64,000 nt of DNA, from contig NZ_CP029462.1 in assembly GCF_003367905.1 (NCBI RefSeq), positions 1,550,001 to 1,614,000 of the forward strand. The letters are read 5' to 3'. Both the position numbers and the translations under genes were made by a program. The DNA is from Megasphaera stantonii. Its GTDB lineage: Bacteria; Bacillota; Negativicutes; Veillonellales; Megasphaeraceae. Below, in pieces: positions 26,770 through 34,812 of this stretch (positions within the stretch are counted from its first letter, which is position 1; each line of letters starts with the position of its first letter). Under the pieces are notes generated by a model that was given only the letters and a program-made list of their open reading frames with translations, was not told the origin of the DNA and did not search any database.

Positions 26770-26824
26770 TATTAAACAAAAAAAAACAGGCCTGCAACTA
26801 CATTTTGAAAAATGCGTTGGGCCT
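26770..26824 (-). terminator. probable terminator for the exported-protein gene
   Basis: On the minus strand CAGGCC pairs with GGCCTG around a long loop with an inner CAAC/GTTG pairing, followed by nine T's. Confidence 0.7.
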
Positions 26825-26839
26825 GCTGCTAAGGGCGGC

Positions 26840-27319
26840 TTATTTCCGTATCAGCGCCGCCGCGCGGTGGATGTTGATGAACGTCCCCATGACGTCGCGG
26901 AGGCGGAGGGGATCACCGGATGTATTGACGTAGAAGGACTGGCCGTCCGGCGCGTATACGCCGGTCAGGGTGCTGTCGAAGGAATAGGACTGCTCCCGCT
27001 TATTGGCGTGGAACGACGCCTTGTATTCGTTGATCTGGCGAATCAGCCGGCCCGATTGATAGGCTTCGGCGTCTAAGGGGTCGGCATACGTTTCGACGTA
27101 GAGGGTGCAGGACAGGTTTTCGAGGCTGTTGGGATAATCCATGGTCTGAATGGCCTGAATGGTATTGATATCGACGTAGACGACGCTGTCGTTCTGGGCG
27201 CTGACGACGCGGTAGCGGTCGGGCGACTGGAGCAGCGTGTCCGAATCCATAGCCTGGGACGTAGCGGAACCAGCTAGGAGCAGGAACGACAGGGATAAGA
27301 GGGAGAGAAGTTTTTTCAT
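26840..27319 (-). CDS. exported protein of unknown function
   Basis: Protein of 159 aa with a clear Sec signal peptide: 'MKK', a Leu-rich core and a cleavage site after 'TSQA' near residue 23. The mature part has repeated short beta-like stretches ('YVDINTI', 'LYVETYAD', 'FYVNTSGD') and one cysteine. The arrangement recalls small secreted or periplasmic proteins common in Veillonellaceae, but I cannot name a family. A TATACT lies upstream on the minus strand. It has its own terminator and is probably monocistronic. Confidence 0.65.
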   Translation of the reverse strand: MKKLLSLLSLSFLLLAGSATSQAMDSDTLLQSPDRYRVVSAQNDSVVYVDINTIQAIQTMDYPNSLENLSCTLYVETYADPLDAEAYQSGRLIRQINEYKASFHANKREQSYSFDSTLTGVYAPDGQSFYVNTSGDPLRLRDVMGTFINIHRAAALIRK

Positions 27320-27449
27320 AGGGCTTCATCCTTTCTTCAGAGCGTATAGTATAAGAGAATTGTACATATTGTACCATACTCCAGAAGAAACGCAACGTCG
27401 GAAACGGTCGGGGCATGGCAGCGCCCGGCGGGAAAATGGAAGAAATATA

Positions 27450-27478
27450 TTGAAAAATATATAAAGAATAGATATAAT
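27450..27478 (+). promoter_or_regulatory. strong predicted promoter of the LysR gene at 27.7 kb
   Basis: TTGAAA (27450-27455), 17-nt spacer, TATAAT (27473-27478). Transcription would begin near 27485, leaving a leader of about 180 nt before the LysR start. Confidence 0.65.
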
Positions 27479-27663
27479 GGCAAGGTATTGTAAACGTCTG
27501 CGTGGGAACGCATCAGTCCCGATAACTAAGGCGTTTTCAGCCGTATTCCACTTGCGGAATCAAGGAAAATATCATAAAATACTCCTATGGAAAACGTAAA
27601 TCCGTAATGTTGAATGGAGTTCTTGATGACCATATTGTAGTATACGGGAAAGGATTGGTTCAT

Positions 27664-28539
27664 ATGTTAGATTTTCGTATCCATACATTTTTATGCGTTT
27701 GCCGCTACATGAATTATACGAAGGCTGCCGCCGAATTGCAGATTACGCAGCCTGCCGTATCGCAGCATATCCGGCATTTGGAAAAAGAGTACCAGACTAA
27801 ATTGTTCGACTACACGGGCAAGCGGCTGGAACTGACCCAGGCCGGTCAAATACTGCTCAACGCGGCGACGACGATCAGCCATGACAACGTCATGCTCAAG
27901 CAGCGCCTGCAGGACCTGCAGCAAAACAATAAATCCGTCGCCTTTGGGGCGACCCACACGATCGGCGAATTCGAGATCATCGACCGCCTGGCCGATTTCC
28001 TCCACGAGCACGCCGACGTGAACATCCGGATGAAGATTGCCGATACGGACAAGCTGCTGAAAGCCGTCGACGAGGGGATTATTGATTTTGCCATCGTCGA
28101 AGGGTTCTTCGACCAGGACCAGTACGAAACGCTGCTGTTTTCCAACGAGCCGCTCATCGCCGTATGCGGGCCCGATTACGACGCGCCGTCGGAAATGTCT
28201 TTGGCCGACTTGATGCGCTATCGGCTCATCGTCAGGGAAAAAAGCGCCGGCACCCGGGAGCTCCTGGAACGGAGCCTGGCCGAGCACAGCCTGACGATTT
28301 CCGATTTCCCCCTTCGCCATGAAGTAGGGAGCCCCCAGGCCGTAAAGGGACTGACGTGCCGCAACTGCGGCGTTGCCTTTTTATATGAAAAGTCCGTGCG
28401 GCAGGAAGTAAACGACGGACGGCTCAAAGAAATCGCCATCCGCGATTTTTCCGTTACCCACGCCGTGACGTTTTTGTGGCGTAAAGGCAGTATGTACAGC
28501 GCGATGTTCCGGCAGATGTACAATCAGCTCAAAGGCTGA
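27664..28539 (+). CDS. LysR-family transcriptional regulator
   Basis: LysR regulator (291 aa) with the N-terminal HTH ('NYTKAAAELQITQPAVSQHI', residues about 17-37) and an effector-binding domain. AAAGGA upstream supports the ATG at 27664; the frame is open to 27607 with no ribosome site there. The resemblance to CysL/CbbR-like members is general. It precedes the NifU-like/GGGtGRT pair on the same strand, so it may regulate them, but no shared operator was seen. Confidence 0.83.
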   Translation: MLDFRIHTFLCVCRYMNYTKAAAELQITQPAVSQHIRHLEKEYQTKLFDYTGKRLELTQAGQILLNAATTISHDNVMLKQRLQDLQQNNKSVAFGATHTIGEFEIIDRLADFLHEHADVNIRMKIADTDKLLKAVDEGIIDFAIVEGFFDQDQYETLLFSNEPLIAVCGPDYDAPSEMSLADLMRYRLIVREKSAGTRELLERSLAEHSLTISDFPLRHEVGSPQAVKGLTCRNCGVAFLYEKSVRQEVNDGRLKEIAIRDFSVTHAVTFLWRKGSMYSAMFRQMYNQLKG

Positions 28540-28596
28540 GGGACGCGTCGCTGATTCATGATGTAGTAGTTATGTTTTCTGAAAGGGTGAAATATC

Positions 28597-29289
28597 ATGT
28601 TATATTCGACAGAAGTAAAGAATATGTGTCCCGTAAAAAAGGGCGCGTATCACGGCCCGGCACCGATTCCTGAAGAAGGCAAATGGGTGCAGGTCAAAGA
28701 AATTAAGGATATCAGCGGTCTGACTCACGGCGTAGGCTGGTGCGCTCCTCAGCAGGGCGCCTGCAAGCTGACGCTGAACGTAAAGGACGGCATCATCGAA
28801 GAAGCCCTCGTAGAAACCCTCGGCTGCTCCGGCATGACCCATTCGGCAGCGATGGCTTCGGAAATCCTGCCGGGCAAGACGCTCCTCGAAGCGCTGAATA
28901 CCGACTTGGTATGCGACGCTATCAACGTAGCTATGCGCCAGCTCTTCCTGCAGATCGTATACGGCCGCACGCAGACGGCCTTCTCCGAAGGCGGCCTTCC
29001 CATCGGCGCCAGCCTGGAAGATTTGGGCAAGGGCCTGCGCAGCCAGGTCGGCACGATGCTCGGCACGAAAGCCAAGGGCACGCGCTATCTGGAAATGACC
29101 GAAGGCTATGTCACCCGCATGGCTCTCGACGAAGAAAACCAGGTCATCGGCTATGAATTCATCCACCTCGGCAAGATGATGGACGCTATCAAAAAAGGCG
29201 TAGAACCGGCGCAGGCCATGGAAGACGCCAAAGGCCATTACGGCCGCTTTGACGAAGCAGCTTCGTATATCGATCCGAGAAAAGAATAA
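28597..29289 (+). CDS. NifU-like iron-sulfur scaffold protein
   Basis: NifU N-terminal/IscU-like fold protein (230 aa) of the group always found before GGGtGRT genes. Candidate cluster cysteines are in 'GWCAPQQGAC' and 'TLGCSGMTHS'. A helical C-terminal extension follows. AAAGGGTG precedes the ATG. It lies 12 nt from the GGGtGRT gene and is co-transcribed with it. A role in Fe-S or selenium/sulfur handling is suggested by the fold but not proven. Confidence 0.75.
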   Translation: MLYSTEVKNMCPVKKGAYHGPAPIPEEGKWVQVKEIKDISGLTHGVGWCAPQQGACKLTLNVKDGIIEEALVETLGCSGMTHSAAMASEILPGKTLLEALNTDLVCDAINVAMRQLFLQIVYGRTQTAFSEGGLPIGASLEDLGKGLRSQVGTMLGTKAKGTRYLEMTEGYVTRMALDEENQVIGYEFIHLGKMMDAIKKGVEPAQAMEDAKGHYGRFDEAASYIDPRKE

Positions 29290-29301
29290 GGAGGGCTCAT
29301 C

Positions 29302-30312
29302 ATGGAATTGTTTGAAAGCTACGACAGAAGAATAGATAAAATCCTCGGCGTGCTGAAAGAATACGGCATCGGCAGCGTGGAAGAATGCCGCGACATCTGC
29401 GCCGCCGCAGGCATCGATCCGTATCAGATCGTAAAGACCGTTCAGCCTATCGCCTTTGAAAACGCCGGCTGGGCCTATACGGTAGGCGCGGCCATCGCCA
29501 TCAAGAAGAACGCCCGCACGGCTGTAGAAGCGGCGAAAGCTATCGGCGAAGGCCTGCAGGCCTTCTGTATTCCCGGCTCCGTCGCCGACGACCGCAAGGT
29601 AGGCCTCGGCCACGGCAACCTGGCGGCTATGCTGCTCCAGGACGAAACGCAGTGCTTCTGCTTCCTTGCCGGCCACGAATCCTTCGCCGCCGCTGAAGGC
29701 GCTATCGGCATCGTCCGCAACGCCAACAAGGCCCGCAAGGTGCCCCTGCGGGTTATCCTGAACGGCCTCGGCAAGGACGCTGCCCAGATTATTTCCCGCA
29801 TCAACGGCTTTACGTACGTACAGACCCAGTTTGATTACGGAACGGGCGAACTCCACATCGTCCGCGAAATCCCCTATTCCAAGGGTGAACGGGCCAACGT
29901 CCGCTGCTTCGGCGCCGACGACGTCCGCGAAGGCGTGGCTATCATGCATCACGAAGGCGTCGACGTATCCATTACGGGCAACTCGACGAACCCGACCCGC
30001 TTCCAGCATCCCGTTGCCGGCACGTACAAGAAAGAATGCGTCGAAATGGGCAAGAAGTACTTCTCCGTCGCTTCCGGCGGCGGTACGGGCCGCACGCTCC
30101 ATCCGGACAACATGGCTGCCGGTCCGGCTTCGTACGGCATGACCGATACGATGGGCCGCATGCACTCTGACGCTCAGTTTGCCGGCTCGTCTTCCGTACC
30201 GGCTCACGTAGAAATGATGGGCTTCCTCGGCATGGGCAACAACCCCATGGTCGGCGCGTCCGTCGCTGTCGCCGTAGCCGTAGAAGGCGCAGCCAAGGAA
30301 GGCAAATTCTAA
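29302..30312 (+). CDS. GGGtGRT family protein
   Basis: Protein of 336 aa recognised by its name-giving motif GGGTGRT within 'SVASGGGTGRTLHP'. The family is widespread in anaerobes and is of unknown function. It has several cysteines ('EECRDICAA', 'TQCFCF', 'KECVEM') that might interact with the Fe-S scaffold encoded just upstream. AAGGAGGG precedes the ATG. It is soluble with no signal peptide. The constant pairing with a NifU-like partner is the only functional hint. Confidence 0.82.
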   Translation: MELFESYDRRIDKILGVLKEYGIGSVEECRDICAAAGIDPYQIVKTVQPIAFENAGWAYTVGAAIAIKKNARTAVEAAKAIGEGLQAFCIPGSVADDRKVGLGHGNLAAMLLQDETQCFCFLAGHESFAAAEGAIGIVRNANKARKVPLRVILNGLGKDAAQIISRINGFTYVQTQFDYGTGELHIVREIPYSKGERANVRCFGADDVREGVAIMHHEGVDVSITGNSTNPTRFQHPVAGTYKKECVEMGKKYFSVASGGGTGRTLHPDNMAAGPASYGMTDTMGRMHSDAQFAGSSSVPAHVEMMGFLGMGNNPMVGASVAVAVAVEGAAKEGKF

Positions 30313-30341
30313 TTCGGCATTGCCTCATATTCGCAAAGTGC

Positions 30342-30377
30342 AAAACGCAGTTTCCCAATCGGGAAGCTGCGTTTTTT
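30342..30377 (+). terminator. intrinsic terminator after the GGGtGRT gene
   Basis: AAAACGCAG-TTCCC / GGGAA-CTGCGTTTT stem with a 4-nt loop and a T run. Its T tail overlaps the -35 of the next promoter. Confidence 0.9.
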
Positions 30378-30404
30378 GACGCTCCTGTAGTATTGTGATA
30401 TAAT
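30376..30404 (+). promoter_or_regulatory. predicted promoter of the NlpC/P60 gene
   Basis: TTGACG (30376-30381), 17-nt spacer, TATAAT (30399-30404). The ~150-nt leader has a hairpin, GCTATCCG (30438-30445) with CGGATAGC (30469-30476). I saw no known riboswitch consensus. Confidence 0.6.
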
Positions 30405-30558
30405 ATATCCCGACAAAAATATATAAAGCGACAAAAGGCTATCCGGCAAGATGCGTTTCGGTCTGTTGCGGATAGCTTGTTTCTTGTGAAATCATATATA
30501 ACCTGCTAATAAGACAAGATGTAAACGGTAATGACGTAGTAGTGAAATGGGGTATTCG

Positions 30559-31533
30559 ATGAAGACGAGAAAAAAAATTGCAGCTATGATATGTTTCATG
30601 ATGATGACTTCTGTATCGGTTGTCGGCGCGACGTTTCATCCCGGTGACCGGGGCGATCAGATCGTGGCGATTCAAAACGCCTTAGTCCGCAACGGCAGCG
30701 ACATCGCCGTCGACGGCGATTACGGCACGGGGACGAAGGAAGCCGTCAAGGCCTTTCAGGAACGGCACGGCCTGGACGTAGACGGCATCGTCGGCGCTCA
30801 GACCTACGAAGCGCTCATGGGAGCGGCTATGCCGGAAAACGTGAGCAGCCACTTTATTGAAAAAAAAGCGATTAAAAACAAGGGGAAAGAAAACCTCATG
30901 TTCCCTCTGGTCACGGCGGACAACGCCATCAGCGTCGTCCAGCAGGCCTTGGCCAATAAGGGCTATAACCTCGACGTAGACGGCGTCTTCGGCGTTGGCA
31001 CGGAACAGGCCGTCCGCAAATTCCAGGCTGACAACGGCCTCGACGTAGACGGCGTCGTCGGCAAGGCGACATTCTACGCCCTGACAGGGGAAGCGCTGCC
31101 CGGCGGCCCCCTGCGCCGCTTCGGAAACGGCGGCTACGGCAGCGCGACGGGCACTGCTAACTCCCGCCTCGCCAAGCAGCTCCTGGGTATCGCCAACCAG
31201 TATAAGGGCGTGCCCTACGTCTTCGGCGGTTCTACGCCGTCGGGCTTCGACTGCTCAGGCTTTACGCGCTACGTCTATTCGGCCGTAGGCATCAGCCTGC
31301 CCCGCTGCGCCGACGAACAGTACAGCGTCGGCAGCGACGTATCTATGTCCAACCTCCAGCCCGGCGACCTGGTATTCTTCTCGACGTATGAACCGGGCAT
31401 TTCCCACGTAGGCATCTACATCGGCGACAGCCAGTTTATCAACGCCTCCAACGACGGCGTCAGCGTAGCCGACCTCAACAGCCGCTACTGGGCGTCCCGC
31501 TACGTAGGAGCCAAACGGGTCATCAACGGATAA
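30559..31533 (+). CDS. NlpC/P60 endopeptidase with two peptidoglycan-binding repeats
   Basis: Secreted cell-wall hydrolase (324 aa). A signal peptide (residues 1-24) is followed by two PG_binding_1 repeats (about 27-90 and 120-178), each with 'VDGxxG...T..AV..FQ...GLDVDG.VG'. The C-terminal NlpC/P60 domain has catalytic C232 ('DCSGF'), H283 ('SHVGIYIG') and N295. It should cleave peptide bonds in peptidoglycan in the periplasm. The ATG at 30559 has GGGG upstream and follows an in-frame alternative at 30547. The leader is about 150 nt. Confidence 0.9.
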   Translation: MKTRKKIAAMICFMMMTSVSVVGATFHPGDRGDQIVAIQNALVRNGSDIAVDGDYGTGTKEAVKAFQERHGLDVDGIVGAQTYEALMGAAMPENVSSHFIEKKAIKNKGKENLMFPLVTADNAISVVQQALANKGYNLDVDGVFGVGTEQAVRKFQADNGLDVDGVVGKATFYALTGEALPGGPLRRFGNGGYGSATGTANSRLAKQLLGIANQYKGVPYVFGGSTPSGFDCSGFTRYVYSAVGISLPRCADEQYSVGSDVSMSNLQPGDLVFFSTYEPGISHVGIYIGDSQFINASNDGVSVADLNSRYWASRYVGAKRVING

Positions 31534-31563
31534 ACCGCACGAATTTCATATGGCAACATACAG

Positions 31564-31613
31564 CGCGCCCTTCTGCGCCAGATAGAGTTATCTGGTACAG
31601 AAGGGCGCGTTTT
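31564..31613. terminator. bidirectional terminator between NlpC/P60 and response regulator
   Basis: Perfect 12-bp outer stem (31564-31575 with 31598-31609) and an inner CCAGATA/TATCTGG stem, ending in TTTT. Confidence 0.85.
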
Positions 31614-31614
31614 G

Positions 31615-32250
31615 TCATTTCAGCAGTTTATGGGCTAAGGCGTAGTCGACGAGCTCTGATTTCGTCGTGCAGCCCAGCTTCTGCATGAGCCGCGACTTGT
31701 ACGTCGATACGGTCTTGATGGAAATGTGGAGCGTATCGGCGATGGCCGCCAGGGAATAGCCGTGGACGAGGTAGGTCAGGACTTCCCGCTCGCGGGCCGA
31801 CAGGTCGACGGGGTCCTTCGGCGGGTCGATGAGGCTGTTTAAGAGGGTGTGGGCGTCCTTGTCGCTGAGGTAGCGGCGGCCGCTCATGACGGTGCGCAGG
31901 GCCTGGAACAGCTCCGTGTCGATGGCGTCCTTGCAGATGTAGCCGTCGGCCTCCTGGGTCATGACCTCCTTGATGTACTGCTGCTCGCTGTACATGGTGA
32001 GGACCAGTATTTTGACGGCCAGGCCGCGCCGTTTGATTTCCTTCAGGCAGTCGAGGCCGCTCATGACCGGCATGGACAGATCGAGCAGGACGACGTCGAC
32101 AGGCGTCGTTTTTAAGATGTCCAGTACCTCGCGGCCGTTGGAGGCCTCGGCGGCGACGTGAAAATCGCCTTGGGACGACAGGAGCAGCTTGAGGCCCGTG
32201 CGCAGGATGCGGTGGTCGTCGGCGAGCAGTATGTTAATCGGTTTGGTCAT
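31615..32250 (-). CDS. NarL/FixJ-type response regulator (UhpA-like)
   Basis: Response regulator (211 aa): receiver domain with D11-D12 and phospho-acceptor D57 ('LLDLSMP'), then a LuxR-type HTH ('LSAREREVLTYLVHG', 'IADTLHISIKTVSTYKSR'). It overlaps the histidine kinase gene by 17 nt, so the two are coupled. The neighbouring binding protein and organophosphate antiporter suggest it activates the antiporter gene, as UhpA does for uhpT. This is inferred from context. Confidence 0.87.
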   Translation of the reverse strand: MTKPINILLADDHRILRTGLKLLLSSQGDFHVAAEASNGREVLDILKTTPVDVVLLDLSMPVMSGLDCLKEIKRRGLAVKILVLTMYSEQQYIKEVMTQEADGYICKDAIDTELFQALRTVMSGRRYLSDKDAHTLLNSLIDPPKDPVDLSAREREVLTYLVHGYSLAAIADTLHISIKTVSTYKSRLMQKLGCTTKSELVDYALAHKLLK

Positions 32251-33682
32251 GGGAGACGCCTCCTTCGTCAGATGAATCTTTCAGCGGCAAGGTAATGACG
32301 ATGCACGTGCCGTCGTTGGGGTAGCTGTCGATATAAAAATGGCCGTTGAGCAGCTCCGCCCGTTCGCGCATGCTGACGATGCCCAGGTGGTTGTCGAGGC
32401 GGGCCTGCTCCAGCGTATCTTCGCTGAAGCCGACGCCGTTGTCCGTAATAGACAGGGTCAGGGTCTCGTCGTCGGTTTTGATTGTAATATCTACCGCATC
32501 GGCCTGGGAATGGCGGACGATGTTGGTCAGGGCTTCCTGCATCAGGCGGTAGCACAAGAGGGAAATCGGATGGGACAGGTGGGAAAAATCGCCGCTTTGG
32601 GAAAAGGAAATGTGAATGTGCGGCTGGGCGCGGCGGAACGTGTCGAGGTATTTTTCCATGGCGACGATGAGGCCCAGGTCGTCGAGCAGGGGCGGGTGCA
32701 GGTTGACGGCCAGGTGGCGCAGCCCTTCCAGGGTGTCCTTCATCAGGTCGCGGACGCCGCACAGTAGCTCCTTGGCGTCGGCGTCGCTTGTCTTATCCAT
32801 GATGATGCGCAGATAGGCCAGCATGGTGACCATGGACTGGCTCGTCTCGTCATGGAGCTCCCGGGAAATACGCCGCCGCTCGTCTTCGCGGGCCGAAAAG
32901 AGCTGGCTGATGAGCCACATCCGCATTTTTTCCTTTTCCTGCAGGGCCTGGAGCAGGCGTGAGTTTTCCTGCTCGCGGGCAGACAGGCGCAACGACAGGG
33001 TGTTGAAGGCCCGGGCCAGGCGGCCTACGTCGTCAGGCGTCTTTTCCGGTACCTTTACCTGATAATTGCCCCGTCCCAGCTGGCGCACGGCGGCGGCCAT
33101 CTGCTGGATCGGCTTGAGGAAGCTGCGGGCGTAACGCGTAGCCAGCCATGAAGAAGCGAGGCAAATGAGGATGATGAGGACGATCATTTCCAGAAAGCGG
33201 CGCTGCATGACCTGTGTCATGGTCTTTTCCGACAAGCCGATGCGGAAATATCCGACCAGGCCGTTGTCGATGGGGCAGAGCACTTCGCGGATGTACCCTT
33301 CGTTGCTGTCGAAGGTCATCGTATCTACGGTGACGCCGGGCTTCGGCTCCCGCACCAGGGGCAGGCCCTTGGGGATGCCGTTCGTAAAGGTGCTGGCTAA
33401 AATCTGGCCGTTGGGGTGGAAGACGATGATGTAGCGGATCTGGTCGTTCAGGGACTGAATCTGCATGAGCCGCTCCGTCATGGAAAACCGGTCGTCCAGG
33501 AGAATGTCGCTGCTGATGACGGCGCTCATGGTCTGGCCGATTTCGACGCCCGACTTGTCGAGCTCCCGCTCCATTTCGGAGCTCGTCGTGTACAGCAGGA
33601 GGCTGCCGATGAGCAGGCCGCAGATGAAGATGGTGCCGACGATGAGGGCGTTAAATTTTACGTACAAACTGTAATTTCTCAT
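32234..33682 (-). CDS. sensor histidine kinase (HisKA_3, UhpB-like)
   Basis: Membrane histidine kinase (482 aa). TM1 is at about residues 8-31, an extracytoplasmic sensor at 32-162 and TM2 at 163-182. A HAMP domain follows, then the HisKA_3 dimerisation domain with the phosphorylated histidine H277 in 'RELHDETSQS', then the ATPase domain with 'NIVRHSQA' and 'DNGVGF'. It is the partner of the NarL-type regulator, and its start lies 2 nt past the stop of the upstream binding lipoprotein gene. The ligand may come through that protein. Confidence 0.87.
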   Translation of the reverse strand: MRNYSLYVKFNALIVGTIFICGLLIGSLLLYTTSSEMERELDKSGVEIGQTMSAVISSDILLDDRFSMTERLMQIQSLNDQIRYIIVFHPNGQILASTFTNGIPKGLPLVREPKPGVTVDTMTFDSNEGYIREVLCPIDNGLVGYFRIGLSEKTMTQVMQRRFLEMIVLIILICLASSWLATRYARSFLKPIQQMAAAVRQLGRGNYQVKVPEKTPDDVGRLARAFNTLSLRLSAREQENSRLLQALQEKEKMRMWLISQLFSAREDERRRISRELHDETSQSMVTMLAYLRIIMDKTSDADAKELLCGVRDLMKDTLEGLRHLAVNLHPPLLDDLGLIVAMEKYLDTFRRAQPHIHISFSQSGDFSHLSHPISLLCYRLMQEALTNIVRHSQADAVDITIKTDDETLTLSITDNGVGFSEDTLEQARLDNHLGIVSMRERAELLNGHFYIDSYPNDGTCIVITLPLKDSSDEGGVSHDQTD

Positions 33683-33684
33683 GG

Positions 33685-34623
33685 TTATTCTCCAGGTACG
33701 TTGTTGCGGATACTGTATTTATGGCGGAGGGCGGCGTACAATTCCGGCTCAGGCGGCACGAATTTGTCGATGAGGGTGCGCTGCATGGCCTCGTGCAGGG
33801 CCGGGTCCTGGTCCATGCTGTAGAAGATGCGGCGCAGCTCGGCCTTTTCGGCGTCGGGCAAATCGCTGCGCATCACGACGGGCCCTGTCGGAGCCGCCGG
33901 CAGGACGGCGAAGACCCGGACCTTTTCGCACAGCTGGGGATTCCGCCGGTTTACGAAGTCGTAAATCTGGCTGTCGACGCTGGCAGCGTCGGCCAGGTGG
34001 TTGGCGACGGCCCAAATGGATTTATCGTGGTTATAGGTGTAAAAGGTCGATTTGAAATAGGCCGAAGCCGACGTATTCATGTCCAGCAGGAGAAAGTCGA
34101 TGGCCTGCCGGCCCGAATAGCTGAGGGGGTCCGTAAAGGCGAAGACCCGGCCCTGCAGCTGGCTGAAGTCGGTAATGTCGCTGTCCGAGGCGGCGATGAG
34201 ATAGGTCTGGTACAGTACGGACCCGTTGGTCTGGGTCATGGCCAGCAGCTCGATCGGCGTTTTGCCCCGGTAGGCCGAGTAGGCCCCGGTGGAGAAAAAG
34301 GCGATGTCGGCGCCGCCGTTGTCCATGAGCTTGTTTAGTTCCTCGTAGGTCCGCTTTTGCAGGAGGACGGCCGGCTTCTGCCGCTCCTGGGAAATGTGGT
34401 TGACAAACTGCTGGTACGACTGGCGCGTTTCCTTAGGCGACATGACCGAGGCGAAGGCGATGCGCAGGGGCTGGACGGACGACGCCGTCGCCGCCGGGGC
34501 CGTCTGCGGCTGAGTCTGGGTAAAGTCGATGTTTCCCGCCGGCCGGTCGCAGCCGGCGCAGCACATCAGGACGGCTGCCGCCGCCGCAGCGAGCAGGCGA
34601 AGCCAGGTTTTGCTCCGTTTCAT
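33685..34623 (-). CDS. PhnD-like periplasmic binding lipoprotein (HptA-like sensor)
   Basis: Phosphate/phosphonate-type substrate-binding protein (312 aa). It has an N-terminal lipoprotein signal with likely acyl Cys C25 ('CAGC'). The mature part follows the PhnD family ('RIAFASVMSP', 'ADIAFFSTGAY', 'VFAFTDPLSYSGR'). No ABC permease or ATPase is nearby; instead it is operonic with a kinase and regulator, as in the HptA-HptS-HptR glucose-6-phosphate sensing system of Staphylococcus or TtrB-type sensors. It therefore probably presents a phosphorylated ligand to the kinase. GAAGGAG supports the start. Confidence 0.77.
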   Translation of the reverse strand: MKRSKTWLRLLAAAAAAVLMCCAGCDRPAGNIDFTQTQPQTAPAATASSVQPLRIAFASVMSPKETRQSYQQFVNHISQERQKPAVLLQKRTYEELNKLMDNGGADIAFFSTGAYSAYRGKTPIELLAMTQTNGSVLYQTYLIAASDSDITDFSQLQGRVFAFTDPLSYSGRQAIDFLLLDMNTSASAYFKSTFYTYNHDKSIWAVANHLADAASVDSQIYDFVNRRNPQLCEKVRVFAVLPAAPTGPVVMRSDLPDAEKAELRRIFYSMDQDPALHEAMQRTLIDKFVPPEPELYAALRHKYSIRNNVPGE

Positions 34624-34643
34624 AGCATAGCTCCTTCACAGAA

Positions 34644-34668
34644 TGATACGTAGTCTTTATATGTATCA
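34644..34668. promoter_or_regulatory. inverted repeat before the sensor operon
   Basis: TGATAC-N13-GTATCA lies just upstream of the binding-protein start and close to a TATGAT -10 on the minus strand. It is a candidate operator. Confidence 0.4.
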
Positions 34669-34710
34669 TATCATGAAATGACAGAGAGAGAAACTGACGG
34701 CGCCGTATAA

Positions 34711-34747
34711 AAAAAGAAGCAAAGAACGATGTCTTCGCTTCTTTTTC
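34711..34747 (-). terminator. terminator after the organophosphate antiporter gene
   Basis: AAAAAGAAGC pairs with GCTTCTTTTT around a loop of about 16 nt, with A/T runs on both sides. It separates the antiporter transcript from the sensor operon. Confidence 0.75.
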
Positions 34748-34812
34748 TAACTGCCGGAGCAGTTCCCTAGAAGAGTTTTGAGATGTATATGAAAGAGAGA
34801 AAGCAAGAGGGA

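Noticed and set aside
28600-30207. 535-codon frame antisense to the NifU-like and GGGtGRT genes
   Set aside because: Spans two real genes on the opposite strand and shows no motif or ribosome site.
30404-30558. c-di-AMP (ydaO) riboswitch before the NlpC/P60 gene
   Set aside because: The leader is short and lacks the conserved ydaO blocks; only one simple hairpin is seen.
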